A DNA stretch of 64,000 nt from Demequina phytophila (GTDB taxonomy: Bacteria > Actinomycetota > Actinomycetes > Actinomycetales > Demequinaceae): assembly GCF_000971135.1 (NCBI RefSeq), contig NZ_BBLW01000002.1, positions 124,001 through 188,000 on the forward strand. Direction: 5' to 3'. This document shows positions 8,894-17,047 of this stretch, one piece after another (positions within the stretch are counted from its first letter, which is position 1; each line of letters starts with the position of its first letter). Under the pieces are notes generated by a model. It was given only the letters and a program-made list of their open reading frames with translations, searched no databases and was not told where the DNA came from. The position numbers and the translations under genes were made by a program.

Positions 8894-10365
8894 GGATCGT
8901 CGTGATCGGCCACGGGATGGTGGGCTCGCGCTTCGCGCAGGACGCCGCCGCCCGCGTGCCCGGCGCGCACGTCACCGTGCTGGGCCGCGAGGACACCGCG
9001 CCCTACAACCGCGTGCTCCTGTCGAGCGTGGTCGCCGGCAAGCAGGACGCCGACGGCATCGCGCTCGTCGGCCCCGACGTCGAGGGCGTCGACGTGCACC
9101 AGGGCGTGTCCGCCGTCGAGATCGACCGTTCGCGCCGGCTCGTGACCGCCTCGGACGGCTCGGTCCACCGCTACGACCGCCTGGTCCTCGCCACCGGCTC
9201 CGCCGCGCGCATCCCCCAGATCCAGCACGTCGCCAACCCCGACGGGCTGGTGCACGGCGTGAGCGTCCTCAAGGACCTCGCCGACGCGCGCGGCATCCTC
9301 GAGGCGCTGCCCAAGGCACGCCGCGCGGTGGTGCTGGGCGCGGGCGTGCTGGGCCTCGAGGTCGCGACCGGCCTCGCGGCGCGCGGCCTCGCCGTCACCC
9401 TGGTCCACCACGCCGACCGCCTCATGGAGCGCCAGCTGGGCTCCTCCGCCTCGCAGGTCGCGGTCGACTCCCTCGCGCGGCTCGGCATGACGGTGGTGAC
9501 GCAGTCCTCGGTGGTGCGGGTCATGGAGCGTCGCGGTCACGTGTCCGGCGTCGAGCTGGCGAACGGCTCCGAGATCCTCACGGACCTGCTGGTGATGTGC
9601 GCCGGCACCATCCCCGAGACGGCCCTCGCACGCCGTGCCGGCCTGCCGTGCGAGCGCGGCGTGGTGGTGGGGGAGGACCTCGCCTCGCCCGCCGACCCCG
9701 CGGTCTTCGCGATCGGCGACTGCGCGCAGCCGCCCGAGGGCGGCACCGGCCTGGTCGCCCAGGGCTGGGACCAGGCACGACGCCTGGTGGACGCGTGGGC
9801 GGGTGCGGGCGCCGCGCCGCGGGACGATGCGGCGGGCACCGACCGCACCAACGTGGTCCGGGTCAAGGCGTCCGGTCTCGAGGTGGTCACCATGGGCCTG
9901 TCCGGCAAGTTCGAGCACGGCGACCGCCTGCTGCGTGCCGTGCGCATCTCCGACCCCGCCGTGGGCCGGTTCGTGGAGGTGGTGGTGCACGAGGGCCGCC
10001 TGGTCGGCGCGACCGTGGTGGGCGACAAGATCACCGCGACCGAGCTCCAGGCGCTCTACACGCGGGGGCTGCCGGTCCCGACGGACCCGGCCCACCTGAT
10101 CGTCCGGCCCATCGCGGGCGCCGCGCCGGCCGTCCGGTCGGCGAAGGACATGCAGGACGACGACACGGTCTGCCAGTGCAACACCGTGTCGAAGGGACGG
10201 ATCAACGACGCCATCGCGGACGGCTGCGGATCCGTCGAGGACGTGTCGCGCGCCACCCGGGCGTGCACGGGTTGCGGCGACTGCAGGTCGCTGGTGAAGG
10301 AGATGCTCGCGACCGCCGCGAGCGGCACCAAGGTTCCCGCGCTCGCGGGCACAGGGGAGGCATGA
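8890..10365 (+). CDS. NirB-like FAD/NAD(P) reductase with BFD [2Fe-2S] domain, probable electron donor to nitrate reductase
   Basis: 491 residues. An N-terminal FAD fold (VIGHGMVGSRF) and a central NAD(P) fold (VVLGAGVLGLEVATGLA) resemble the first part of NirB. The C-terminus (about 420-470) is a BFD-like iron-sulfur domain with cysteines in VCQCNTVSKG and TRACTGCGDC. NirB's siroheme domain is missing, so it cannot be a nitrite reductase by itself. Lying between the nitrate reductase and nirB with overlaps on both sides, it most likely moves electrons from NAD(P)H to the nitrate reductase, like NasB/NasC proteins; this is inference from family and context. Start ATG 8890 overlaps the upstream stop. 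Confidence 0.85.
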   Translation: MRIVVIGHGMVGSRFAQDAAARVPGAHVTVLGREDTAPYNRVLLSSVVAGKQDADGIALVGPDVEGVDVHQGVSAVEIDRSRRLVTASDGSVHRYDRLVLATGSAARIPQIQHVANPDGLVHGVSVLKDLADARGILEALPKARRAVVLGAGVLGLEVATGLAARGLAVTLVHHADRLMERQLGSSASQVAVDSLARLGMTVVTQSSVVRVMERRGHVSGVELANGSEILTDLLVMCAGTIPETALARRAGLPCERGVVVGEDLASPADPAVFAIGDCAQPPEGGTGLVAQGWDQARRLVDAWAGAGAAPRDDAAGTDRTNVVRVKASGLEVVTMGLSGKFEHGDRLLRAVRISDPAVGRFVEVVVHEGRLVGATVVGDKITATELQALYTRGLPVPTDPAHLIVRPIAGAAPAVRSAKDMQDDDTVCQCNTVSKGRINDAIADGCGSVEDVSRATRACTGCGDCRSLVKEMLATAASGTKVPALAGTGEA

Positions 10366-12935
10366 TGACCACCGAGCACATCGTCGTCGTGGGCGGCGGC
10401 ATGGTCGCCCACCGGTTCACCGAGGCGCTGCGCGCCCGCGACACCGCGGGGCGCTACAGCGTCGAGGTCCTCGCGGAGGAGCCGCGTGCGCCGTACGACC
10501 GCGTGGCCCTCACCAGCTACTTCCAGCTCAAGAGCCCCGACGAGCTCCAGCTGGGTGACCCCGCCCTGTGGCACGACCCCCTGGTCACCCTCCACCGCGA
10601 CACCCGTGCGACGGGTGTGGACCGGGACCGGCGCATCGTGCGCGTCGACGGCGGCCGGGAGGTCGCCTACGACCACCTGGTCCTCGCGACCGGGTCCTAC
10701 GCGTGGGCGCCGCCTACGCCGGGCGCGGACCTGCCCGGCGTCTTCATGTACCGCACGGTCGACGACGTCGCGGCCCTGCGCGGCTGGGTCGAGGAGCGGC
10801 GTGCCGCGCTGGGCCGCCCGGTGCGCGGCGCGGTCATCGGCGGCGGCCTGCTGGGCCTCGAGGCCGCGGGAGCCCTGCAGAGCCTCGGCGCCGTCAGCAC
10901 CGTGATCCAGTTCGCTGACCGCCTCATGAACCTCCAGGTCGACGAGGGCGGCGGCGAGGCGCTCAAGCGCCTCATCGAGCGGATGGGCGTGACGGTGCGC
11001 TGCAACACCGCGACCCAGGAGATCCGCGCGGGCAAGGACGGCCACGTGGGCAGCCTGCTGTTCGCGGACGGCGGCGAGCAGCTCGTCGACGTCGTGGTGT
11101 TCGCCACCGGCGTGCGGCCCCGCGACGAGCTGGGCGCGACGGCGGGCCTCGAGATCGGCGCCCGCGGCGGCGTGGTGGTGGACGACACGTGCCTCACCGC
11201 GGACCCCGCGGTGAGCGCGATCGGCGAGGTGGCGTGCATCCAGGGCGCCTGCCTGGGCCTCATCGCCCCCGGCAACACCATGGCGGAGATCGCGGTGGAC
11301 CGGCTGCTGGGCGGGAGCTCGACCTTCCCGGGCGCGGACATGGCGACCAAGCTCAAGCTGCTCGGCGTGGACGTCGCGTCCTTCGGGGACGCGTTCGCCA
11401 CCACCCCGGGCGCGCTCGAGATGGTCTACGCGGACCCGGTCAACGGCGTCTACAAGAAGCTGGTCCTCACCGACGACGCGACCACCCTCCTCGGCGGCGT
11501 CCTGGTCGGCGACGCGAGCGCCTATGCGTCGCTGCGGCCCATGGTGGGCGCCGCGCTTCCGGGCGACCCGGCCGCGTGGATCCTTCCCGAGGGCTCGGTC
11601 GAGAAGGGCGAGATCGAGCTGCCGGACTCGGCGGGCGTGTGCTCGTGCAACAACGTCTCCGCCGGCGCGATCCGCGATGCCGTCAACCACGACGGCTGCC
11701 ACGACCTGGGCGCGGTCAAGGCGTGCACCAAGGCCGGCACCTCGTGCGGCTCCTGCCTGCCGCTGGTGAAGAAGATCATGGGCACCGAGCTCGAGAAGTC
11801 GGGCATCGAGGTGTCGAACGCGCTGTGCGAGCACTTCGCGCTGTCCCGGACGCAGCTGTTCAACGCGATCAAGGTCGCGGAGGTCACCACGTTCAGCGAG
11901 GTCATCGAGCGGTTCGGCACCGGACGCGGCTGCGACATCTGCAAGCCCACGGTCGGGTCGATCCTCGCGAGCCTCTACAACGCGCACGTCCTCGGCGACG
12001 ACCGCGCCGCCCTCCAGGACACCAACGACCGCGTCATGGCGAACATGCAGAAGGACGGCACCTACTCGGTGGTGCCGCGCGTGCCGGGCGGCGAGATCCT
12101 CCCCGAGCACCTCATCCTGATCGGCCAGATCGCGCAGGACTACGGCCTCTACACCAAGATCACGGGCGGTCAGCGGATCGACCTGTTCGGCGCCCGGCTC
12201 GAGCAGCTGCCGTCGATCTGGAAGCGGCTGGTCGACGCCGGCATGGAGTCGGGCCACGCGTACGGCAAGTCGCTGCGCACCGTGAAGTCCTGCGTCGGGT
12301 CCACCTGGTGCCGGTACGGCGTCCAGGACTCGGTGGGCATGGCGATCGCGCTCGAGCTGCGCTACCGCGGCCTGCGCAGCCCCCACAAGCTCAAGCTGGG
12401 CGTGTCCGGGTGCGCGCGCGAGTGCGCCGAGGCGCGCGGCAAGGACGTGGGCGTCATCGCCACCGACAAGGGCTGGAACGTGTACGTGGGCGGCAACGGC
12501 GGCTTCACGCCGGTCCACGCGCAGCTGCTGGTCGAGGACGTCCCCGACGACCAGGTGTTCCAGGTGATCGACCGCTACCTCATGTACTACATCCGCACCG
12601 CGGACCGCCTGCAGCGCACGGCGCCCTGGCAACAGGAGCACGAGGGCGGCCTCGACCGCATCCGCGAGATCGTGGTGGAGGACTCGCTGGGCCTGGGAGC
12701 GGAGCTCGACGCGCACATGGCCCGCCACATCGACTCCTACGAGGATGAGTGGAAGGCGGTCCTCAACGACCCGGTGCGGCTCCAGCAGTTCACCAGCTTC
12801 GTCAACGCGCCCGACCAGGCCGACCCCACCCTCGCCTACGTCGAGCAGCGCGGACAGCGCCGCCCCGCCACCCCCGAGGAGCGCGCCGGCGGCGCGGTCC
12901 TCATCGCCCCCTCGACCCTGGAGGTCCGGTCATGA
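10365..12935 (+). CDS. nirB: Nitrite reductase (NAD(P)H) large subunit
   Basis: Six-electron reduction of nitrite to ammonium. The 856-residue protein has, in order, an FAD domain (VVVGGGMVAHRF), an NAD domain (VIGGGLLGLEAAGAL), a BFD domain near 425 (VCSCNNVSAG, SCGSCLPLV), a second cysteine pair (CEHFALS, GCDIC), and the nitrite/sulfite reductase domain from about 540. Siroheme/[4Fe-4S] ligands are KSCVGSTWCRYG near 642 and SGCARECAEA near 684. Two adjacent ATGs (10362 and 10365) are possible; 10365 gives better spacing to GGGGAGG. Its stop overlaps nirD. Confidence 0.96.
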   Translation: MTTEHIVVVGGGMVAHRFTEALRARDTAGRYSVEVLAEEPRAPYDRVALTSYFQLKSPDELQLGDPALWHDPLVTLHRDTRATGVDRDRRIVRVDGGREVAYDHLVLATGSYAWAPPTPGADLPGVFMYRTVDDVAALRGWVEERRAALGRPVRGAVIGGGLLGLEAAGALQSLGAVSTVIQFADRLMNLQVDEGGGEALKRLIERMGVTVRCNTATQEIRAGKDGHVGSLLFADGGEQLVDVVVFATGVRPRDELGATAGLEIGARGGVVVDDTCLTADPAVSAIGEVACIQGACLGLIAPGNTMAEIAVDRLLGGSSTFPGADMATKLKLLGVDVASFGDAFATTPGALEMVYADPVNGVYKKLVLTDDATTLLGGVLVGDASAYASLRPMVGAALPGDPAAWILPEGSVEKGEIELPDSAGVCSCNNVSAGAIRDAVNHDGCHDLGAVKACTKAGTSCGSCLPLVKKIMGTELEKSGIEVSNALCEHFALSRTQLFNAIKVAEVTTFSEVIERFGTGRGCDICKPTVGSILASLYNAHVLGDDRAALQDTNDRVMANMQKDGTYSVVPRVPGGEILPEHLILIGQIAQDYGLYTKITGGQRIDLFGARLEQLPSIWKRLVDAGMESGHAYGKSLRTVKSCVGSTWCRYGVQDSVGMAIALELRYRGLRSPHKLKLGVSGCARECAEARGKDVGVIATDKGWNVYVGGNGGFTPVHAQLLVEDVPDDQVFQVIDRYLMYYIRTADRLQRTAPWQQEHEGGLDRIREIVVEDSLGLGAELDAHMARHIDSYEDEWKAVLNDPVRLQQFTSFVNAPDQADPTLAYVEQRGQRRPATPEERAGGAVLIAPSTLEVRS

Positions 12936-13315
12936 CCGCCGTCCCCGCCACCGCATCGTCCACCGCCACCGTGGTGTGCGCCTACGACCGCCTCACCCCT
13001 GAGCTCGGCGTCGCCGCGCTGGTGGGCGGCGAGCAGGTCGCGATCTTCCGGCTCGCTGACGGCAGCGTCCACGCCGTGCAGAACCTGGACCCGTTCTCCG
13101 GCGCGTCCGTGATGTCGCGCGGCATCACGGGCTCGCGCGGCGACGTGCCGACCATCGCGTCGCCCATCTACAAGCAGGTGTTCTCGCTGCTCGACGGGAC
13201 ATGCCTGGTCACCATGGACAAGTCGCCGAAGGACGGTCAGGCGCCGGACTTGGTCGTGTACCCCGTGACCCTCGACAATGGCCAGGTGATCATCGACCTG
13301 GCAGGCAGCGAGTGA
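12932..13315 (+). CDS. nirD: Nitrite reductase (NAD(P)H) small subunit
   Basis: A 127-residue Rieske-fold protein that partners NirB. It lacks the paired Cys-His ligands of true Rieske proteins, as NirD proteins do, and has the family's SPIYKQVFSLLDGTCL and ending LDNGQVIIDL. The first 14 residues are a variable Ala/Ser/Thr stretch, and here lies one copy of GCATCGTCC (12953). ATG overlaps the nirB stop, and its own stop overlaps the GTG of the next gene, indicating tight cotranslation. Confidence 0.96.
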   Translation: MTAVPATASSTATVVCAYDRLTPELGVAALVGGEQVAIFRLADGSVHAVQNLDPFSGASVMSRGITGSRGDVPTIASPIYKQVFSLLDGTCLVTMDKSPKDGQAPDLVVYPVTLDNGQVIIDLAGSE

Positions 13316-14535
13316 CGGCGCTCTTCGGAATCGACCTCAAGGGACGGCGCGTGCTCGTCGCCGGCGCGGGCAACGTCGCGTCGCGGAGGGTGAAGCGGTT
13401 CCTCGCCGAGGGGGCGCGGGTGGCCGTGGTGGCGCCTGTCGCCTCGGACGACATCGTGCGGCTCGCGCAGCACGGCGACCTCACGTGGGAGGCGCGGGCG
13501 GTCACGCCCGCGGACCTCGACGACGCCTGGTTCGTGCTCGCCGCCACGTCCGACCCCGCGGTGAACGATGCGGTGGCCGGGTGGGCGGAGGAGCGCCGGG
13601 TGTTCTGCATCGATGCGTCCGACGCGTCGCGCGGCACCGCGCGGCAGGCGGCGGTCTCGCGGCACGGCGAGCTCGCGGTGGGTGTGATCTCCACGGACCG
13701 GCCCGACCCCAAGCGCATCCGCGCGGTGCGCGACGCGATCGCGGCGCACCTCGACACGGGCGGCGCGGACCTGCGCCGCCGCCGCACGGGCGCGGGCCGC
13801 GTCATCCTCGTGGGCGCGGGACCGGGAGACCCCGGGCTCATCACGGTGCGGGGGCGCCAGGCGCTCGCGGAGGCCGACGTGGTGGTGACGGACCGCCTGG
13901 GCACCACGGAGCTGCTGGTGACGGTGCCCTACGACGTCGAGGTGATCAACGTCGGCAAGTCCCCCGACCGCCACCCGGTGCCGCAGGACGAGATCAACCG
14001 GATCCTGGTGTCGCATGCTCGCGAGGGACGGACGGTGGTGCGGCTCAAGGGCGGCGACCCGTTCGTGCTCGGGCGCGGCGGCGAGGAGGTGCACGCGTGC
14101 CTCGAGGCCGGCGTGCCTGTCGAGGTGGTGCCCGGCGTGACCTCGGCGCTGTCGGTGCCGGCGCGCGCGGGCATCCCCGTGACGCAGCGCGGGCTGTCGA
14201 CGGCGGTGCTCGTGACGTCGGGTCACGCGGGCGCGGACGCGACCTCGGTGGCGGCCATGGCGCACGGCACCACGGTGGTGGTCCTCATGGGAGTGGCGGC
14301 GTTGCCGGACATCGTGGAGGCGGGCCTCGCGGGTGGTGCGGCTCCGGACACACCGGTCGCGATCGTCGAGTCGGGGACCACCGCCGACGAGCGTGTGACG
14401 CACGGCACCCTCGCGGACATCGTTCTTATCGCGGGAGAAACAGGGGTGAAACCTCCCGCCGTTATCGTCATCGGAAACGTGGCGAGGCCGGACCTTCTGG
14501 CCTCGCAGATCGCGGCGACGCCGCGTCGAGAGTGA
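13312..14535 (+). CDS. cysG: Siroheme synthase: precorrin-2 dehydrogenase plus uroporphyrinogen-III C-methyltransferase
   Basis: Makes siroheme precursors for NirB from uroporphyrinogen III. The 407-residue protein joins an N-terminal NAD-binding dehydrogenase/ferrochelatase half (VLVAGAGNVASRRVKRFL, residues 1-150) to a C-terminal SUMT half (VILVGAGPGDPGLITVRG, from about 160; VRLKGGDPFVLGRGG). GTG start overlaps the nirD stop as GTGA. The short N-terminal half and a separate chelatase at 15661 suggest that iron insertion may be done by the latter. The last 100 bases contain a candidate promoter and control site for nnaR. Confidence 0.93.
   Translation: MTALFGIDLKGRRVLVAGAGNVASRRVKRFLAEGARVAVVAPVASDDIVRLAQHGDLTWEARAVTPADLDDAWFVLAATSDPAVNDAVAGWAEERRVFCIDASDASRGTARQAAVSRHGELAVGVISTDRPDPKRIRAVRDAIAAHLDTGGADLRRRRTGAGRVILVGAGPGDPGLITVRGRQALAEADVVVTDRLGTTELLVTVPYDVEVINVGKSPDRHPVPQDEINRILVSHAREGRTVVRLKGGDPFVLGRGGEEVHACLEAGVPVEVVPGVTSALSVPARAGIPVTQRGLSTAVLVTSGHAGADATSVAAMAHGTTVVVLMGVAALPDIVEAGLAGGAAPDTPVAIVESGTTADERVTHGTLADIVLIAGETGVKPPAVIVIGNVARPDLLASQIAATPRRE
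14431..14468 (+). promoter_or_regulatory. Candidate control site and -10 box for nnaR inside the cysG 3' end
   Basis: Positions 14445-14457 repeat exactly the 13-bp string GGTGAAACCTCCC found before narK at 5250-5262. In both places 5 nt separate it from a TANNNT box, here TATCGT at 14463-14468. Two GAAAC half-sites at 14437 and 14448 are 11 bp apart, the periodicity of GlnR boxes. GCGGGAG and CTCCCGC (14431-14437, 14453-14459) also form inverted arms. The site is 80 bp before nnaR, suggesting an internal promoter. Confidence 0.45.
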
Positions 14536-14548
14536 CAGGGAGGTCCGC

Positions 14549-15664
14549 GTGTCGGTGGTCGGAGAGCCGCTGTCGGGTTGCGTGATGGTCATCACCGCGG
14601 ACCGCCGGAAGCGCGAGCTGGCGTCTGCCCTGGAGCGGCGCGGGGCGATCGTCAAGCACGCTCCCGCGCTCAGCACCATCCCGCACCTCGACGACGCCCA
14701 GCTGATCGCGGACACCCGGGCGCTCATCGCGACGCCGCCGGACATCGTGGTCGCGACGACGGGCATCGGCTTCCGCGGCTGGATCGAGGCCGCCGACGCG
14801 GCCGGTCTCGCCGAGGACCTGCTCGACGCCCTGCGCGGCGCGCGGATCATCGCCCGCGGTCCCAAGGCGCGGGGCGCGATCCAGCAGGCCGGCCTCGAGG
14901 CCGACTGGGTCGCCGAGTCCGAGACCGCCGCGGAGCTGCGCGACTATCTCCTCGCGGAAGGCGTGGACGGGCTGCGCGTCGCGGTCCAGCACCACGGCAA
15001 CGGCTCGGACGGGCTCGACGAGGCGTTCACCGCGGCGGGCGCCACCGTCCAGAGCCTGCTCGTGTACGGCTGGGGCGCGCCGCTCGCGCCCGAGATGCAC
15101 GCGGAGTGGATCGACCAGGCCGCGTCCGGCGGCGTCGATGCGGTGCTGTTCACCTCCGCGCCGGGCGCCGAGTCGTGGCTCGCGACGGCGCGCTCACGGG
15201 ACGTCCTCGACGCGATCCGGGCGCGGGCGGCATCCGGGGACCTCGTGATCGCGGCCGTCGGTCCGGTCACCGCGGCGCCGCTCGAGGCGGCGGACCTGGT
15301 GGTGCGCCACCCGGACCGCTGGCGCCTCGGGGCGCTGGTGCGGCTGCTGGTGCAGGACTTCACCGAGTCGGCGGTGGGCATCACCACGCCCGACGGCCCG
15401 CTGGTGATGCGGGCCACCACCGCCGTGCTGGGCGGGCGGGTGCTGCCGCTCACGCCCACCGGCCTCGAGATCCTGCGCGCGCTCGCGCACGCCAAGGGCA
15501 ACGTCCTCACCCGCGAGCAGCTCGCGGAGGTGCTGCCGGGCGAGAAGGCGGGGCCTCACGCGGTGGAGGCGGCGATCAACAGGCTGAGGGAGAACTCGGG
15601 GGCACCCATGCTGGTTCGTACGGTGGTGAAGCGCGGGTACGCGCTGGCGGTGAGCGCGGCATGA
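14549..15664 (+). CDS. nnaR: NnaR-type regulator: HemD-like domain plus winged-helix DNA-binding domain
   Basis: 371 residues. The first 260 resemble uroporphyrinogen-III synthase (VMVITADRRKRELASALERRG, VVATTGIGFRGW), and the last 95 form an OmpR-type winged helix (TPTGLEILRALAHAKGNVLTREQL, VKRGYALAV). This fusion is the architecture of actinobacterial NnaR, which works with GlnR at nitrate/nitrite genes. Its position inside the nitrate-siroheme operon supports that role over a second enzymatic HemD. GTG follows AGGGAGG by about 6 nt. The HemD-like fold might sense a siroheme-pathway tetrapyrrole, but this is inference. Confidence 0.88.
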   Translation: MSVVGEPLSGCVMVITADRRKRELASALERRGAIVKHAPALSTIPHLDDAQLIADTRALIATPPDIVVATTGIGFRGWIEAADAAGLAEDLLDALRGARIIARGPKARGAIQQAGLEADWVAESETAAELRDYLLAEGVDGLRVAVQHHGNGSDGLDEAFTAAGATVQSLLVYGWGAPLAPEMHAEWIDQAASGGVDAVLFTSAPGAESWLATARSRDVLDAIRARAASGDLVIAAVGPVTAAPLEAADLVVRHPDRWRLGALVRLLVQDFTESAVGITTPDGPLVMRATTAVLGGRVLPLTPTGLEILRALAHAKGNVLTREQLAEVLPGEKAGPHAVEAAINRLRENSGAPMLVRTVVKRGYALAVSAA

Positions 15665-16347
15665 CCGCCCTGATCGCATGCGCGCACGGCACGCGCGACG
15701 AGGGCGGGCAGGCGACCATCCTGCGCGTGGTCGAGGACATCCGGGCAGCGCTGTCCGGCATCGAGGTCCGCGACGCCTACGTCGACGTCCACGGACCGTA
15801 CTGCAAGGAGGTGGTTGCCGAGGTCCCGCCCTCCTCGGGCACGTCCGCCGTGGTAGTGCCACTGCTGCTCGCGGGCGGCTACCACGTCTATCACGACATC
15901 GCGGAGGCCGTTCACGGCCGCGACGACGTGACCGCCGCGAAGGCCCTCGGGCCGGACCCGCGCCTCATCGACATCGTGATGGACCGCATCCGCGAGGCGC
16001 ATGTCCCGCCCACCACCACGCTCATCCTCGCGGCCGCCGGATCCTCGGACCCGCGCAGCGAGGCGGACACGTTGGCCGCCGCGGAGATGCTCCGTGCGCG
16101 GTGGGACGGCCCGGTGCGCGTGGGCTACGCGGCCGGTATCCACCCCACGGTGGCCGACGCGGTGGCCGACGCCCGCAACAACGGCGAGGACGGCGAGGTG
16201 GCGGTCGCGTCCTTCCTGCTCGCGCCAGGCTTCTTCCAGAAGCGCCTCGCGGAGGCGGGCGCCGATTATGTGACCGCGCCCCTCGCCCCGCACCCGCGCC
16301 TCGTGGAGATCGTGCTCGACCGGTACCGTGACGCGGGTGGAAGCTGA
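15661..16347 (+). CDS. CbiX/SirB-type sirohydrochlorin chelatase
   Basis: 228 residues with two similar halves, as in long CbiX-type chelatases. The N-terminal metal-site motif ACAHGTRDEGG and the LLAGGYHVYHDI and FLLAPGFFQKRL stretches are recognisable. It probably inserts Fe2+ into sirohydrochlorin to finish siroheme for NirB; cobalt insertion is the alternative, but no cobalamin genes are nearby. ATG overlaps the nnaR stop. Its end overlaps the next gene by 20 nt. Confidence 0.85.
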   Translation: MTALIACAHGTRDEGGQATILRVVEDIRAALSGIEVRDAYVDVHGPYCKEVVAEVPPSSGTSAVVVPLLLAGGYHVYHDIAEAVHGRDDVTAAKALGPDPRLIDIVMDRIREAHVPPTTTLILAAAGSSDPRSEADTLAAAEMLRARWDGPVRVGYAAGIHPTVADAVADARNNGEDGEVAVASFLLAPGFFQKRLAEAGADYVTAPLAPHPRLVEIVLDRYRDAGGS

Positions 16348-17047
16348 CGCGTTCGTCCGCCAGCGCGCGTTGCCCGGTTTCGGGGCCGCGGGCCAGGCGG
16401 CTCTGGGCTCGGCGCGCGTGGCGGTGGTCGGGGTCGGCGGGCTCGGCTGTCCGGCGGCGCTCTACCTCGCTGCTGCGGGCGTCGGATCGCTCACGCTGAT
16501 CGACTCGGACAGGGTCTCGGTCACCAACCTGCACCGCCAGGTCCTGTTCGGGCCGTCCGACGTGGGCGACGCGAAGGTGACGGCCGCCGCGCGAGCGCTG
16601 GGGCACGTCGCCCCCTCGACCGTGGTCTCGATCGTCGATGCCCGGCTGACCGACGCCACCGCATCGTCCCTCCTCGCGGGGCATGATCTCATCCTCGACT
16701 GCACCGACACGTGGCCCTCGCGGCTCACGGTGGACGATGCCGCGGCCGGCTTGGGCGTCCCGCTCGTGTGGGGCGCGGTGCAGGGGTGGTACGGCCAGGT
16801 GACGGTCTTCGCCGGCGGCGGCCGGCTGCGGGACGTGTTCCCCGAGGAGCCGGCGCCGGACTTCGGGGTGTGCGACGCGGGCGGCGTGCTGGGGCCGCTG
16901 TGCGGGCAGGTGGGCGCGGCGATGGCCTCGCAGGCCGTGGTGCTGCTCACGGGCGCCGGCCCGGGGCTCGCGGGGACGCTGCAGGTGCTGGACGCGCGCG
17001 ACGGGGCGTGGCGATCGCTGCCGCTCGCGGGCGGTGTGCGTGCGTAG
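16328..17047 (+). CDS. moeB: MoeB/ThiF-family adenylyltransferase
   Basis: Activates the C-terminal Gly-Gly of the sulfur carrier MoaD by adenylation for molybdopterin synthase. The 239-residue protein has the nucleotide fold VAVVGVGGLGCPAALYLA, the DSDRVSVTNLHRQVLF signature and DCTDTWPSRL. No rhodanese domain is present. ThiF or HesA is possible from sequence alone, but moeA, moaC, mobA and moaD follow directly. The GTG at 16328 is the first start; GTG 16337 is an alternative. Contains two GGACGATGC-type sites, at 16661 and 16732. Confidence 0.87.
   Translation: MTRVEADAFVRQRALPGFGAAGQAALGSARVAVVGVGGLGCPAALYLAAAGVGSLTLIDSDRVSVTNLHRQVLFGPSDVGDAKVTAAARALGHVAPSTVVSIVDARLTDATASSLLAGHDLILDCTDTWPSRLTVDDAAAGLGVPLVWGAVQGWYGQVTVFAGGGRLRDVFPEEPAPDFGVCDAGGVLGPLCGQVGAAMASQAVVLLTGAGPGLAGTLQVLDARDGAWRSLPLAGGVRA

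Noticed and set aside
14549-15664. Second uroporphyrinogen-III synthase gene
   Set aside because: The added winged-helix domain and the nitrate-operon setting point to the regulator NnaR; the enzyme is at 2050.
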